Positions 35,169 through 47,749 of a DNA stretch of 64,000 bases are shown in pieces (position 1 is the first letter of the stretch; each line of letters begins with the position of its first letter). The notes under the pieces are model-generated. The model did not search any database and had not been told where the DNA came from. It worked only from the letters and a program-made list of their open reading frames with translations. A program made the position numbers and the translations under genes. This DNA comes from Bradyrhizobium sp. CCBAU 53351 (lineage in GTDB: Bacteria > Pseudomonadota > Alphaproteobacteria > Rhizobiales > Xanthobacteraceae): contig NZ_CP030059.1 of assembly GCF_015291745.1 (NCBI RefSeq), positions 5,917,501-5,981,500 on the forward strand, read 5' to 3'.

Positions 35169-35333
35169 TTACTTCAAGGAGGTGTTAATCGACGTGAACT
35201 TGTCGTTCATGGTGCTACCCAGGCTGTTCACCACGGTGATGATCGCCAGGGCGATGCCCGCGGCAATCAGACCGTATTCGATCGCCGTTGCACCGGACTC
35301 ATCCGACCAGAACTTCCAAATCATGTTCTTCAA
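35169..35333 (-). CDS. Flp/Fap-type type IVb pilin, TTG start
   Basis: Predicted 54-residue pilin precursor. With the TTG at 35333 as initiation codon the protein starts MKNMIWKFWSDESGATAIEY; Flp pilins characteristically begin MKN... and have the ESGATAIEYG(L/S)IA motif. The prepilin peptidase site is at G|ATAIEYGLIAAGI, with the conserved Glu at position 5 of the mature protein, giving a pilin of about 40 residues. GGAGG lies 6 bases before the TTG; the ATG at 35324 has no site nearby and would remove three residues. No tad secretion genes are in the window, so the assembly machinery must be elsewhere. The pilin would polymerise into Flp pili for adhesion. Confidence 0.85.
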   Translation of the reverse strand: MKNMIWKFWSDESGATAIEYGLIAAGIALAIITVVNSLGSTMNDKFTSINTSLK

Positions 35334-35487
35334 GACTCGCCTCCGTTTCAATTTCAAATTGCGCTGTCTGAATTCGACATCCGAAAATGTACGGGGCGCG
35401 ACCTTCGACCCGGTTAACCCGGGAACCGCAACTTTCGCGGAAAATCGCCGACAAAAGTTCCAAAAATTGAACCCAATGGAACCCTGA

Positions 35488-36381
35488 ATGCAGCCTTCTC
35501 CAACCCATCGCGCCAGCTTTTCGATCGGCAGCGAGGCCGACCCGAGGCGCGTCGTCGACGTGCTCACCGAGGTGTTTTTCGAGGGCGACGCCGCGGTCGC
35601 GGCGTTCGAGCGGCCGGACGGACAATGGGACGTCACGCTTCATTTCGCCGAGGCGCCCGATCAGGCTTGGCTGCGCCAACTCATTGTAAATTCAGCAGGA
35701 AATGAGATTGCAGCGACGCTTGTCTTCGACACGATCGAGGCGAAGGACTGGGTCAAGGCCAGCCTGGAAGACCTGGTCCCGGTGCCGGCCGGCCGTTTCG
35801 TCGTGCACGGCAGCCACGACCGCGACCGGGTGGCGCCGAACAAGCTCGCCATCGAGATCGAGGCGGCGCTCGCCTTCGGCACGGGCCACCACGGCACGAC
35901 GCGCGGCTGTTTACTGCTGCTTGACCATGTCCTGAAGAGTTCCCGTCCGAGGAACCTGCTCGACCTCGGCACCGGGACCGGCGTGCTGGCCATTGCCGCG
36001 GCGAAAGCGCTGCATCGCCACGTGCTCGCCTCCGACATCGACCCGCCGTCGGTGCGGGTGGCAGCCGAAAATGCGATGCTGAATGAAGCTGGCACCCATG
36101 TGCGGGTGATCCGCGCCACCGGATTCGCCGCGCCGGATTTCGGACGGGCCGGTCCGTTCGACCTGGTGCTGGCCAACATCCTTGCCAACCCCTTGCGGCA
36201 ATTGGCGGGCCCGATGGCGCGGCATCTCGCGCCCGGCGGACGCGTCATCCTCTCCGGCCTGCTGACGCACCAGGCCCCCGCCGTGATCGCCGCCTATCGC
36301 GCGCGCGGGCTCGTGCCGCTGAAGCATCTGCGAATCGAGGGGTGGAGCAGTCTGTTGTTGCGACGCACTTACAGAACCTAG
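35488..36381 (+). CDS. prmA: Ribosomal protein L11 methyltransferase
   Basis: Predicted 297-residue PrmA, which trimethylates lysines and the N-terminus of ribosomal protein L11 using S-adenosylmethionine. The SAM-binding motif is NLLDLGTGTGVLAIAAAKAL, preceded by 'LAFGTGHHGTTRGCLLLLD'. 'FDLVLANILANPLRQLAGPM' is the post-I motif with N-I-L-A-N. 'GGRVILSGLLTHQAPAVIAA' closes the fold. The N-terminal substrate-binding domain is about 100 residues, as usual. The ATG at 35488 is 106 bases upstream of the methyltransferase core of conserved length. It is divergent from the flp pilin gene. Confidence 0.93.
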   Translation: MQPSPTHRASFSIGSEADPRRVVDVLTEVFFEGDAAVAAFERPDGQWDVTLHFAEAPDQAWLRQLIVNSAGNEIAATLVFDTIEAKDWVKASLEDLVPVPAGRFVVHGSHDRDRVAPNKLAIEIEAALAFGTGHHGTTRGCLLLLDHVLKSSRPRNLLDLGTGTGVLAIAAAKALHRHVLASDIDPPSVRVAAENAMLNEAGTHVRVIRATGFAAPDFGRAGPFDLVLANILANPLRQLAGPMARHLAPGGRVILSGLLTHQAPAVIAAYRARGLVPLKHLRIEGWSSLLLRRTYRT

Positions 36382-36483
36382 TCGTACCGCGCCCACCTTC
36401 TAGCTCTAGTTGCGCAAGCCGAATGATGAGGTACATTACGCTTCAAATTGATTTGAATTCTGCCATTTTCAGGGTGATCGCGG

Positions 36484-37665
36484 ATGACCCAGAGCATCAT
36501 ATTGCTGGCGATTGGAGCGGTAGTCGTTGCATCGCTTTTCATTTGGTCGAGACGCTCTCCGACGCCGAGCGGAGCAGATACCAGCGCCAACAACAAGAAG
36601 TACGATGAGATCGTAAGGCTTGCCATCGACGATGCCGCGCAACTATTGGCGTATGCCTCACGGACCGGCACTTCGTTGAACAGCGCCGACGTACAGGCCA
36701 TCATTCTGGCGCATAGCGCGGGAAATTCAATCACGCCTGAGCAAGAAGCCACTTTCTGGACCGCGGCGTCTGCGATTTCCAAGGCTATCTCTCCAGTCAC
36801 CTTGGAAACGATCAAGTCAACGAATTCCGCCGACGGAAAGAGCGCCGCCGCACGAGCGGCGAGCAGCTATCGAATTCGAACGATGGTCACGCTCGTTGCA
36901 CTCCTTGTATTTCAAATCTATTGGCTCGTGGGCGCCACGATCTGCACAGATCTGAAGGAAATCAGGGGACGACTCGAAACCCTCGCCGAGCAGGGCAGCA
37001 AAGAGGGGGCAGCGGCGAGAGCTCTGAACGACAAGGATCCAGACTATGCCGCAAAGAAGGTTCTAGCGGATCAAGTATTTGACCGCTGGGACAGCCTGCT
37101 ATGGCAGGAAAAGATAAGCGCTTGGGCAGACTTCGAGGTATTGAGGAACTGGAACGTCCTGAAATTGGTGCTCATTCCAAAGAGCGAAAGCGCACCCCTT
37201 CCAGAGTCGAGCTTGGCAACCACAAAGGACGGAGAACGTCGCGCGGACGAAATCAAAGAGACTGATCACTTTCTTTGGGTCTTTACCCCAGGAAATGCGG
37301 AGCAAATTCAAACGGCTCAAATCGTTCTTACTGCCCTGCTGAAGTACGTCTTGCCGATCTTATACGGCGCGCTCGGCGCAAGCGCCTACATCGTGCGAAT
37401 GATCGCGGACGAAGTCAGGAGCTACACCTTCTCACGCGACTCGATTGTGCGTTACGAGCTTCGATATTACTTGGGCGCGGTGGCGGGCTTTTCCATCGCC
37501 TGGTTCACTTCAGAATCGAAATCCACTGAAACAGCCGGAATATTGCAATCTCTTTCGCCCTTAGCGCTGGCGTTTTTGGCGGGCTATAGTGTCGATCTTC
37601 TCTTTTCATTCCTGGACAGGTTGGCTTCTGCCTTCTCATCTCCGGCGCCTAAGCAAAGCGGTTGA
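36484..37665 (+). CDS. Unrecognised five-helix membrane protein of atypical composition
   Basis: I do not recognise the family. Predicted 393 residues, with hydrophobic helices at about 4-22, 133-153, 280-305, 327-343 and 355-378. Between helices 2 and 3 lies a soluble, charged region (about 154-279), and the first loop (about 23-130) is polar and helical. The C-terminal part 'VLPILYGALGASAYIVR' to 'LSPLALAFLAGYSVDLLFSF' is the most family-like block. Codon use is plainly different from the surrounding genes (many A/T-ending codons), and the flanking 100 bases are also A+T-rich, suggesting recent transfer. No transposase, integrase or tRNA is next to it. ATG 36484 is the only plausible start. 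Function unknown. Confidence 0.75.
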   Translation: MTQSIILLAIGAVVVASLFIWSRRSPTPSGADTSANNKKYDEIVRLAIDDAAQLLAYASRTGTSLNSADVQAIILAHSAGNSITPEQEATFWTAASAISKAISPVTLETIKSTNSADGKSAAARAASSYRIRTMVTLVALLVFQIYWLVGATICTDLKEIRGRLETLAEQGSKEGAAARALNDKDPDYAAKKVLADQVFDRWDSLLWQEKISAWADFEVLRNWNVLKLVLIPKSESAPLPESSLATTKDGERRADEIKETDHFLWVFTPGNAEQIQTAQIVLTALLKYVLPILYGALGASAYIVRMIADEVRSYTFSRDSIVRYELRYYLGAVAGFSIAWFTSESKSTETAGILQSLSPLALAFLAGYSVDLLFSFLDRLASAFSSPAPKQSG

Positions 37666-37682
37666 CGCGCGCCGGCACAACC

Positions 37683-37865
37683 TCAACCACCAGATGAAGA
37701 ACCGATCGGCTGACTTTTCTTGGATTTCACGGCAGCGCGCTTGGCGCGGCGCTCGGCGATCCGGTCGATCATCTGGTTGATGACGCTGCGCGGCTTCTGC
37801 GGTGCCGCCGCGGCAACGCCGCGGCGCGCCGGCGGCGATATCTTTTCAAACGAGAACGCTGGCAT
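37683..37865 (-). CDS. Hypothetical small basic protein, 60 residues
   Basis: Starts MPAFSFEKISPPARRGVAAA (ATG 37865, with GAGGGG upstream on the minus strand). It continues as a basic helix: 'QKPRSVINQMIDRIAERRAK', then 'RAAVKSKKSQPIGSSSGG'. It is soluble and strongly cationic, so nucleic-acid binding is possible. It converges with the atypical membrane protein gene, with 17 bases between stops. The frame has protein-like codon use, but I could not test conservation, so this is a moderate call. A GTG at 37868 is an alternative start. Confidence 0.5.
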   Translation of the reverse strand: MPAFSFEKISPPARRGVAAAAPQKPRSVINQMIDRIAERRAKRAAVKSKKSQPIGSSSGG

Positions 37866-38050
37866 CACGTGTCCCCTCGTCGTTGAGATGAACCACCTGC
37901 TAGAATGTCCCTGTCATCCGGACGAAGCGCGGCAGCCGCATCCTTTACTCCACTCATTCGAATGGAACCATTCAAGCACAGTCCATGCCAGATGCGACGC
38001 AAATGCGACGAGATTGCGGACTGATCCCCATGATCCTAAAGTGATCCACC

Positions 38051-39880
38051 ATGTTCGAAGCACACTTCCAGACATTCGAGGAGCCGGAGGCCGGCGTCGC
38101 ATTGGCGGCGCGGCTGGCGGCACTTCGCGAAGAACTCGCCCGTCGCAAGCTCGCCGGCTTCGTCGTTCCGCGCGCCGATCAGCAGCAGAACGAATATGTG
38201 CCGCCGTCGGAAGAACGGCTGGCCTGGCTGACCGGATTTACAGGGTCGGCGGGATTCGCGGTGGTTCTGGCCCAGGAGGCCGCGCTGTTCGTCGACGGCC
38301 GCTACACGCTGCAGGCGGCCAAGCAGGTCGATGCAAAGGCCTGGGCCGTGGAATCGCTGATCGATCCGCCACCGGAGAGCTGGGTGTCGGCGCATCTGAA
38401 AGCCGGGGACCGCCTCGGATTCGATCCGTGGCTGCACACTTTTGCGGCAGCCGAGCGCCTGTCCGCCGCCTGCGCCAAGGCCGGTGCCGAGCTGGTCGCG
38501 GTCGACAGCAATCCGATCGACGCGATCTGGCAGGACCGCCCGCAGCCACCGCTCGCCCCCGTCGCCGTGCACGGACCCCAGCATGCCGGCGTCACGGAAG
38601 CCGAGAAGCTGACGCAGATCAGAAGCGAGATCGGCAAACTCGGCGTCGACGCGCTGGTGCTGTCCGACAGCCACGCGGTCGCCTGGACCTTCAACATCCG
38701 CGGCGCCGACGTCGCCCATACGCCGCTGCCGCTGTCCTACGCGCTGGTACCGAAAGACGGACGTCCCACCATCTTCATCGATAGCCGCAAGCTCTCAAAC
38801 CTCACGCGCGACCATCTCGAGCAGTCCGCCGACGTGCGCGAGCCCGATGCGATGGCGCCGACGCTGATGGCGCTCGCCAAGGGCGGCGGGTCGATCGCGC
38901 TCGACGGCGCCACCGCGGCCGACGCGCTCAGCCGGCTGATCGCGGCCGCGGGCGGCAAACCGCTGCGCGGCAGCGATCCGATTGCGCTGCTCAAGGCCGT
39001 CAAGAACCCGATCGAGATCAAGGGCACGAAGACGGCCCACGTGCGCGACGCCGTGGCGCTGGCGCGTTTCCTGGCTTGGGTCGACCGGGAAGCGCCAGGC
39101 GGCAAGCTCACCGAGATCGACGCGGTCGAGGCGCTGGAGACGTTCCGCCGCGACACCGGCGCACTGAAGGACGTGTCGTTTCCGACCATCTCCGGCACCG
39201 GCCCGAACGGCGCCATCGTGCATTACCGCGTCACGCGCAAGAGCAACCGGCGGATCGCGTCCGGCGACCTCCTGCTGATCGATTCCGGCGCGCAGTACGA
39301 GGACGGCACCACGGACGTCACGCGTACCATGGCCGTCGGCGAGCCGACCTACGAGATGCGCGACCGCTTCACACGCGTGCTGCGGGGCCATATCGCGATC
39401 GCACGCGCGATCTTCCCCGACGGCACCACGGGCGCGCAGCTCGACACGCTGGCGCGGCAATATCTCTGGGCCGCCGGCGTCGATTTCGAGCACGGCACTG
39501 GCCACGGCGTCGGCAGCTATCTCTCGGTTCACGAAGGGCCGGCGCGGATTTCGAAGCTCGGCACCACGCCGCTGAAGCGCGGCATGATCCTCTCCAACGA
39601 GCCCGGCTATTACAAGACCGACGGTTTCGGCATCCGCATCGAGAACCTAGAACTCGTCGTCGCCGCCGACATCAAGGGCGCCGAAAAGCCGATGAACGCG
39701 TTCGAGACGCTGACGCTCGCACCGATCGACCGCCGGCTGATCGATGTCGCGATGCTGAGCAAGGACGAGCTCGACTGGCTCAACGCCTATCACGCGCGCG
39801 TCCGAGCCGAGGTGCGGCCGGCGCTGGACGAGGCGACCCGGGGCTGGCTCGATCAGGCGACGGCGGAGCTGAAGGCGTAG
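38051..39880 (+). CDS. Aminopeptidase P (Xaa-Pro aminopeptidase), M24B family
   Basis: Predicted 609-residue metallopeptidase releasing N-terminal residues that precede proline. Two creatinase-like N-terminal domains (about 1-300; 'VPRADQQQNEYVPPSEERLA', 'AWTFNIRGADVAHTPLPLSY') precede the pita-bread catalytic domain. Metal ligands: both Asp in 'LLIDSGAQYEDGTTDVTRTM', His in 'FEHGTGHGVGSYLSVHEGP', Glu in 'ILSNEPGYYKTDGFGIRIEN' and Glu in 'IENLELV'. The three-domain length is typical of the longer family form. The gene is preceded by about 180 bases without an evident regulatory element. Confidence 0.93.
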   Translation: MFEAHFQTFEEPEAGVALAARLAALREELARRKLAGFVVPRADQQQNEYVPPSEERLAWLTGFTGSAGFAVVLAQEAALFVDGRYTLQAAKQVDAKAWAVESLIDPPPESWVSAHLKAGDRLGFDPWLHTFAAAERLSAACAKAGAELVAVDSNPIDAIWQDRPQPPLAPVAVHGPQHAGVTEAEKLTQIRSEIGKLGVDALVLSDSHAVAWTFNIRGADVAHTPLPLSYALVPKDGRPTIFIDSRKLSNLTRDHLEQSADVREPDAMAPTLMALAKGGGSIALDGATAADALSRLIAAAGGKPLRGSDPIALLKAVKNPIEIKGTKTAHVRDAVALARFLAWVDREAPGGKLTEIDAVEALETFRRDTGALKDVSFPTISGTGPNGAIVHYRVTRKSNRRIASGDLLLIDSGAQYEDGTTDVTRTMAVGEPTYEMRDRFTRVLRGHIAIARAIFPDGTTGAQLDTLARQYLWAAGVDFEHGTGHGVGSYLSVHEGPARISKLGTTPLKRGMILSNEPGYYKTDGFGIRIENLELVVAADIKGAEKPMNAFETLTLAPIDRRLIDVAMLSKDELDWLNAYHARVRAEVRPALDEATRGWLDQATAELKA

Positions 39881-39927
39881 CGCATACCGCCACGCGATTA
39901 GCGCAACGCTCTCCCCAAACGATAGCT

Positions 39928-40027
39928 GTCATGCCCCGCGAAGGTGGGGCATCCAGTATTCCAGAGACAGCAAACGTATCCGGATAAGCCGCAGCGCACT
40001 GGATTCCCCGCTTTCGCGGGGAATGAC
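39928..40027. repeat. Long inverted repeat, GTCATTCCCCGCGAAAGCGGGGAATCCAGT type
   Basis: The arm GTCATGCCCCGCGAAGGTGG... (39928-39956) and its partner ...CCGCTTTCGCGGGGAATGAC (about 40000-40027) are imperfect reverse complements, each itself a short hairpin; the middle carries a CCGGATAAGCCGCAGCGCAC segment. It fills most of the 300 bases between the aminopeptidase and exporter genes, and this kind of element is common in Bradyrhizobium. No promoter was identified with confidence in the rest of the gap. Confidence 0.75.
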
Positions 40028-40180
40028 ACAGAACTTTTGGCACTAGCAATGCGCCCAATCGGTCGCCATCACGCTGCAATTACAACCCTCCCGGAATCCG
40101 TATAGCCGCATTCCGAAACGCCGATATCGGTCTTGCGCGAGCGCGCTACAGTCGATTCGATTGCAACGAGATGGGCCCGC

Positions 40181-41455
40181 ATGCACGGCATGATCAGCAA
40201 GCCGCCGAAAGCGGCAACCAACCTTGCGACCTCGCGCGGGGTGCTGCTGTTGCTGGTCGTGATGACCGGGATTGCGCCGATCTCGCTCTACATCCTGGTT
40301 CCGGCACTGCCGGTGCTGGCGGCGAATTTCGGCAGCGACATCTCCATCGCACAGATGACGGTGTCGCTCTACATGGTCGGCATCGCGCTGTCGCAGCTGA
40401 TCATGGGGCCGCTGTCCGACCGGTTCGGCCGGCGCCCGGTGCTGCTCGGAGGGCTGGCGCTGATGGTCGTGGCGAGCGTCGCCTGCATCTTTGCTGAAAC
40501 CCTGCCGCAGCTGATCGCAGCCCGCTTCTTTCAAGCCTTGGGCGGCGCCGCCGGCATGGTGGTGAGCCGCGCCATCATCCGCGACATCTATGAGCGCGAC
40601 CGCGTCGCCTCGATGATCAGCCTCGTGGTCGCGGCGCTGATGATCGGACAGATGGTCTCTCCGCTCACCGGCGGCCTGATCGAGACCGCGTTCGGCTGGC
40701 GCGCGATCTTCTACGCCATCACCATCGCCGCGATCATCGTCGCCGTCGGGATCGCAATCGCGCTGCCCGAGACGCGCCGCAGCCGCGCGGCCGGCAGCGG
40801 CTTCCGCGGCGACGTCGGCATTCTGATCAAAAACCGCGCCTTCGTCGGCTATGTGATGTGCCAGGTGCTGGCCTCGCAGATCATCTTCACCTTCGCGGGC
40901 GGCGGCCCCTACGTCGTGGTGACGCAGATGGGCCGAACCAGCGCCGAATACGGCGCCTGGTTCGCGACAACGGGATTTGCATTTCTCGTCGGCAATCTGC
41001 TCTGCGTGCGCTTTGCGCCGCGGCATTCGCTGGAAAAGCTGATCTGGTTCGGGCTCGCGCTCCAGCTCGCCGGCAGCCTGCTGAACCTGGTGTGGAGCTT
41101 CACCGGCTGGAACGAGGCGCCAAGCTGGCTGTTCGGCACGCAGATGATCGTGATGGTCGGCAATGCCTTCGTGATGTCGAATTCCGCCGCCGGCGCCATC
41201 AGCATCCGCCCCGAAGCCGCCGGCGCCGCGTCGGGCGCCATGGGCTTTCTGCAACAGGGGATCGGCGCGCTGATGTCGCAATTCGGCGCCTATCTCGGCG
41301 GCCATTCAGCCACGACGCTGCCACTGACCGCGGCCGTCCTCGCCGTCTCGCTGCTCTGTGCCTGCATGATGATCTTCATCGTCCCCCGCCGCGAGGTGGT
41401 GGTGAGCGAGACGATGATCGAGCAGGCGGAGGAGGAAGAGAGCGGGATCATGTGA
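40181..41455 (+). CDS. Bcr/CflA-family multidrug efflux transporter (MFS)
   Basis: Predicted 424-residue major-facilitator exporter with 12 membrane segments. After a short basic N-terminus, 'LLLLVVMTGIAPISLYILVP' starts helix 1, and the loop-2 signature 'MGPLSDRFGRRPVLLGGLAL' is intact. 'FFQALGGAAGMVVSRAIIRD' and 'VSPLTGGLIETAFGWRAIFY' match the drug:H+ antiporter Bcr/CflA subfamily (bicyclomycin, sulfonamide and chloramphenicol exporters). Substrate not predictable. The start could be ATG 40181 or ATG 40190. The gene converges with ligA, and a long inverted repeat lies between them. Confidence 0.9.
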   Translation: MHGMISKPPKAATNLATSRGVLLLLVVMTGIAPISLYILVPALPVLAANFGSDISIAQMTVSLYMVGIALSQLIMGPLSDRFGRRPVLLGGLALMVVASVACIFAETLPQLIAARFFQALGGAAGMVVSRAIIRDIYERDRVASMISLVVAALMIGQMVSPLTGGLIETAFGWRAIFYAITIAAIIVAVGIAIALPETRRSRAAGSGFRGDVGILIKNRAFVGYVMCQVLASQIIFTFAGGGPYVVVTQMGRTSAEYGAWFATTGFAFLVGNLLCVRFAPRHSLEKLIWFGLALQLAGSLLNLVWSFTGWNEAPSWLFGTQMIVMVGNAFVMSNSAAGAISIRPEAAGAASGAMGFLQQGIGALMSQFGAYLGGHSATTLPLTAAVLAVSLLCACMMIFIVPRREVVVSETMIEQAEEEESGIM

Positions 41456-41462
41456 CTCTTTC

Positions 41463-41611
41463 TTCCTTCTCCCCTTGGGGGAGAAGGTGGCGCGCGCAGC
41501 GCGCCGGATGAGGGGTCTCTCTCCAAACGGCCTCTCTCAAAGTTTGACTCGGGGATAGAACCCCTCATCCGGCGCTTCGCGCCACCTTCTCCCACAGGGG
41601 GAGAAGGAAAG
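41463..41611. repeat. Long mosaic inverted repeat between converging genes
   Basis: The left half holds the hairpin CTTCTCCCCTTGGGGGAGAAG and 'GGTGGCGCGCGCAGCGCGCC', then GGATGAGGGGT. The right half carries the reverse complements: ACCCCTCATCC, 'GGCGCTTCGCGCCACC' and 'CTTCTCCCACAGGGGGAGAAG'. The whole can fold back on itself and lies between the MFS and ligA stops, where it may serve as a bidirectional terminator. It is the rhizobial intergenic mosaic type. Confidence 0.85.
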
Positions 41612-41616
41612 ACCCC

Positions 41617-45637
<4,021 letters not shown>

Positions 45638-45650
45638 GGAACCAAATTTC

Positions 45651-46541
45651 CTAGCCGAGGCCCATCTTCTTGAAGGTCTTGCTGATCCAGGACCCCTGAT
45701 TCTCGCTCGGCTCGAGACCGCCAGATTTTACAAGATTATAGGCGTCCTTGTACCAGCGGCTGTCAGGAAAATTGTGGCCAAGCACGGCCGCCGCGGTCTG
45801 TGCCTCGCCGACGATGCCGATCGCCATATAGGCTTCGGTCAGCCGGTACAGCGCCTCCTCGACATGGCGGGTGGTCTGATACTGCGTGACGACGGTCTTG
45901 TAGCGGTTGATGGCGGCTGTGTAGTCGCGCTTCTGCGCGTAATAGCGGCCGGTATTCATTTCCTTGCCGGCGAGCTGGTCGCGCGCGCCCTCGATCTTGG
46001 CCTTGGCCGAGGTGGCATATTCCGAGTTCGGATATTTGCGCACTACTTCTTCCAGCGCGGCGATCGCCTTCTCGGTACGGGCCTGGTCGCGGCTGACGTC
46101 CGGGATCTGGTCGTAATGGGAGGCGGCGATCAGATATTGCGCGTAGGCCGCGTCCGGGCTGCCGGGATGCAGCGTGACGTAGCGGGTGGCCGCGCCGATG
46201 CAGCCGTCATAGTCTCCGCCCTGATAGGACGCATAGGCGGACATCAGCAGCGATTTGCGGGCCCACTCGGAATAAGGATGCTGGCGGTCGACCTCTTCGA
46301 ACTTCTTATTCGCCGCCTTCATGTCCTTCTTCTCGTTCATGAGGTACAGGCCCTCATTGTAGATCTTGTCGGCGGGCTCCTCGACGAAGGTGTCGTCCTT
46401 GGCGGTGAACTTGTCCCAGAGCGAGCCGGTGCCGCAGCCGGCGAGCGGCAGCGCGAGAAGGATGAAGGTGACAGCCTGAAGCAGCCCACGGGCTCGCAAA
46501 GAGACCGAGAAATATCCGCGCGTCGTACGCTGTGCCGACAT
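45651..46541 (-). CDS. bamD: Outer membrane assembly lipoprotein BamD
   Basis: Predicted 296-residue lipoprotein of the BAM complex that inserts beta-barrel proteins. From ATG 46541 (MSAQRTTRGYFSVSLRARGL) a signal peptide ends in the lipobox LPLAGC. Tetratricopeptide-like helices follow: 'ADKIYNEGLYLMNEKKDMKA', 'RKSLLMSAYASYQGGDYDGC', 'TRYVTLHPGSPDAAYAQYLI', 'RDYTAAINRYKTVVTQYQTT'. Length and layout match alphaproteobacterial BamD/ComL. The ATG at 46541 is used rather than 46628 because the earlier 29 codons precede the signal. It lies downstream of lpxC, a common alphaproteobacterial arrangement. Confidence 0.94.
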   Translation of the reverse strand: MSAQRTTRGYFSVSLRARGLLQAVTFILLALPLAGCGTGSLWDKFTAKDDTFVEEPADKIYNEGLYLMNEKKDMKAANKKFEEVDRQHPYSEWARKSLLMSAYASYQGGDYDGCIGAATRYVTLHPGSPDAAYAQYLIAASHYDQIPDVSRDQARTEKAIAALEEVVRKYPNSEYATSAKAKIEGARDQLAGKEMNTGRYYAQKRDYTAAINRYKTVVTQYQTTRHVEEALYRLTEAYMAIGIVGEAQTAAAVLGHNFPDSRWYKDAYNLVKSGGLEPSENQGSWISKTFKKMGLG

Positions 46542-46786
46542 GAGTTTAAGCCCTGACGCCCTGTGAGCGGTGCCCGCCAGCCCATGAACCCCGTCATGGG
46601 CGCGAAATGTGTTCGTGGTGCCTGCCATGCGACCACGCCGATGGATCCGAAAAGCGATCTTTAACCAACCGGATAGGCAGGCATTCCGCCCGGATTAAGG
46701 CGAACTTGCCGCAATGCTAGCTGATCATGGTTACCAGGAGTTTCCCGGGGTAAGCCGCTGCCAGAGGGCCGCGACACCAGCTCTGT

Positions 46787-47749
46787 TCAGGACACGTCCG
46801 GCCCGTAGGCCGCAGCGACCCGGCCGCCGACGATACCGCGACCGACTTCGCCCACGGGACGCGTGGTCCGGCGGGCCGCCTCGCCCTCGACCACCCGCCA
46901 GGCGGTACGGTCGGCCAGCAAGGCGGTCAGGACGGCGTGGTTCAGCTTGTGGCCGCCGCGCACCGAGCGGTAGGCGCCAAGCAGCGGCAGGCCGGCCAGC
47001 GCGAGATCGCCGATCACGTCCAGCACCTTGTGGCGGGCGCATTCGTCGGCGTAGCGCAGGCCTTCGGGATTGAGGAGGCGTTCCTCGTCGAACACCACGG
47101 TGTTGCCGAAGGAGGCACCGCGACCGTAGCCCGCGGCCCAGAGCCGCGCCTGATCGCACATCAGACCGAAGGTCCGGGCGCGAGCGACCTCGCGGCGGAA
47201 CCGCTCCGGCACCAGCTCCAGCGTGTAGCTCTGCCGGCCAATCACGGGATTGGCGAAATCGATCTCAACTTCAGCGCGGAAGCCGTCGGCATAGGGCCGC
47301 AATTCGCCAAAGGAGTCGCCGATAGCGACCGAAATGGATTTCAAAACCTGGATGAAGCGGCGTTGCGCGGGTTGGGTGACAATGCCGGCCTGATCGATCG
47401 CCGCAACGAAGGCCGCGGCGCTGCCGTCCATGATCGGCACTTCGGGACCGTCGACCTCGATAGTGGCGTTGTCCACGCCCATGCCCCGCAGTGCAGCAAG
47501 CACGTGCTCGGCGGTGGAAACGAGCGGACCCTCGCTGTCACCCAGCACGGTCGCGAGATCCGTCGCGACCACTTGTCCGGCGGTCGCCTGAACTTCGCGG
47601 TCACTTCCCTCAAGGCCCGTGCGGACAAAAATAAAACCCGCGTCGACAGGCGCAGGCCCAAGCGTGAGAGTGACGGGAAGACCGGAATGAACGCCCACGC
47701 CTGCCACCGAGGCTTGCGCACGAAGCGTTGTTTGCCGGCTAAATTTCAT
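46787..47749 (-). CDS. lpxC: UDP-3-O-acyl-N-acetylglucosamine deacetylase LpxC
   Basis: Predicted 320-residue zinc amidase committing UDP-GlcNAc to lipid A synthesis. The duplicated alpha-beta fold starts 'QTTLRAQASVAGVGVHSGLP'. Zinc ligands are His82 (STAEHVLAAL), His239 and Asp243 (ARHKVLDVIGDLAL); the catalytic His is 266 (GGHKLNHAVL). 'VARARTFGLMCDQARLWAAG' contains the conserved region near the acyl-binding tunnel. The tail after residue 275 is longer than in enterobacteria. It follows ftsZ on the same strand after a 364-base gap with a strong terminator, so it probably has its own promoter. Confidence 0.96.
   Translation of the reverse strand: MKFSRQTTLRAQASVAGVGVHSGLPVTLTLGPAPVDAGFIFVRTGLEGSDREVQATAGQVVATDLATVLGDSEGPLVSTAEHVLAALRGMGVDNATIEVDGPEVPIMDGSAAAFVAAIDQAGIVTQPAQRRFIQVLKSISVAIGDSFGELRPYADGFRAEVEIDFANPVIGRQSYTLELVPERFRREVARARTFGLMCDQARLWAAGYGRGASFGNTVVFDEERLLNPEGLRYADECARHKVLDVIGDLALAGLPLLGAYRSVRGGHKLNHAVLTALLADRTAWRVVEGEAARRTTRPVGEVGRGIVGGRVAAAYGPDVS

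Noticed and set aside
35325..35487. Longer flp or small ORF upstream of the pilin
   Set aside because: The frame runs back to 35636 through the start of prmA on the other strand, with no pilin-like sequence; GGAGG and TTG mark the real start.
39881..40180. CRISPR-like repeats in the aminopeptidase-exporter gap
   Set aside because: Only two imperfect inverted arms are present, without regular direct repeats or spacers; it is a palindromic element.
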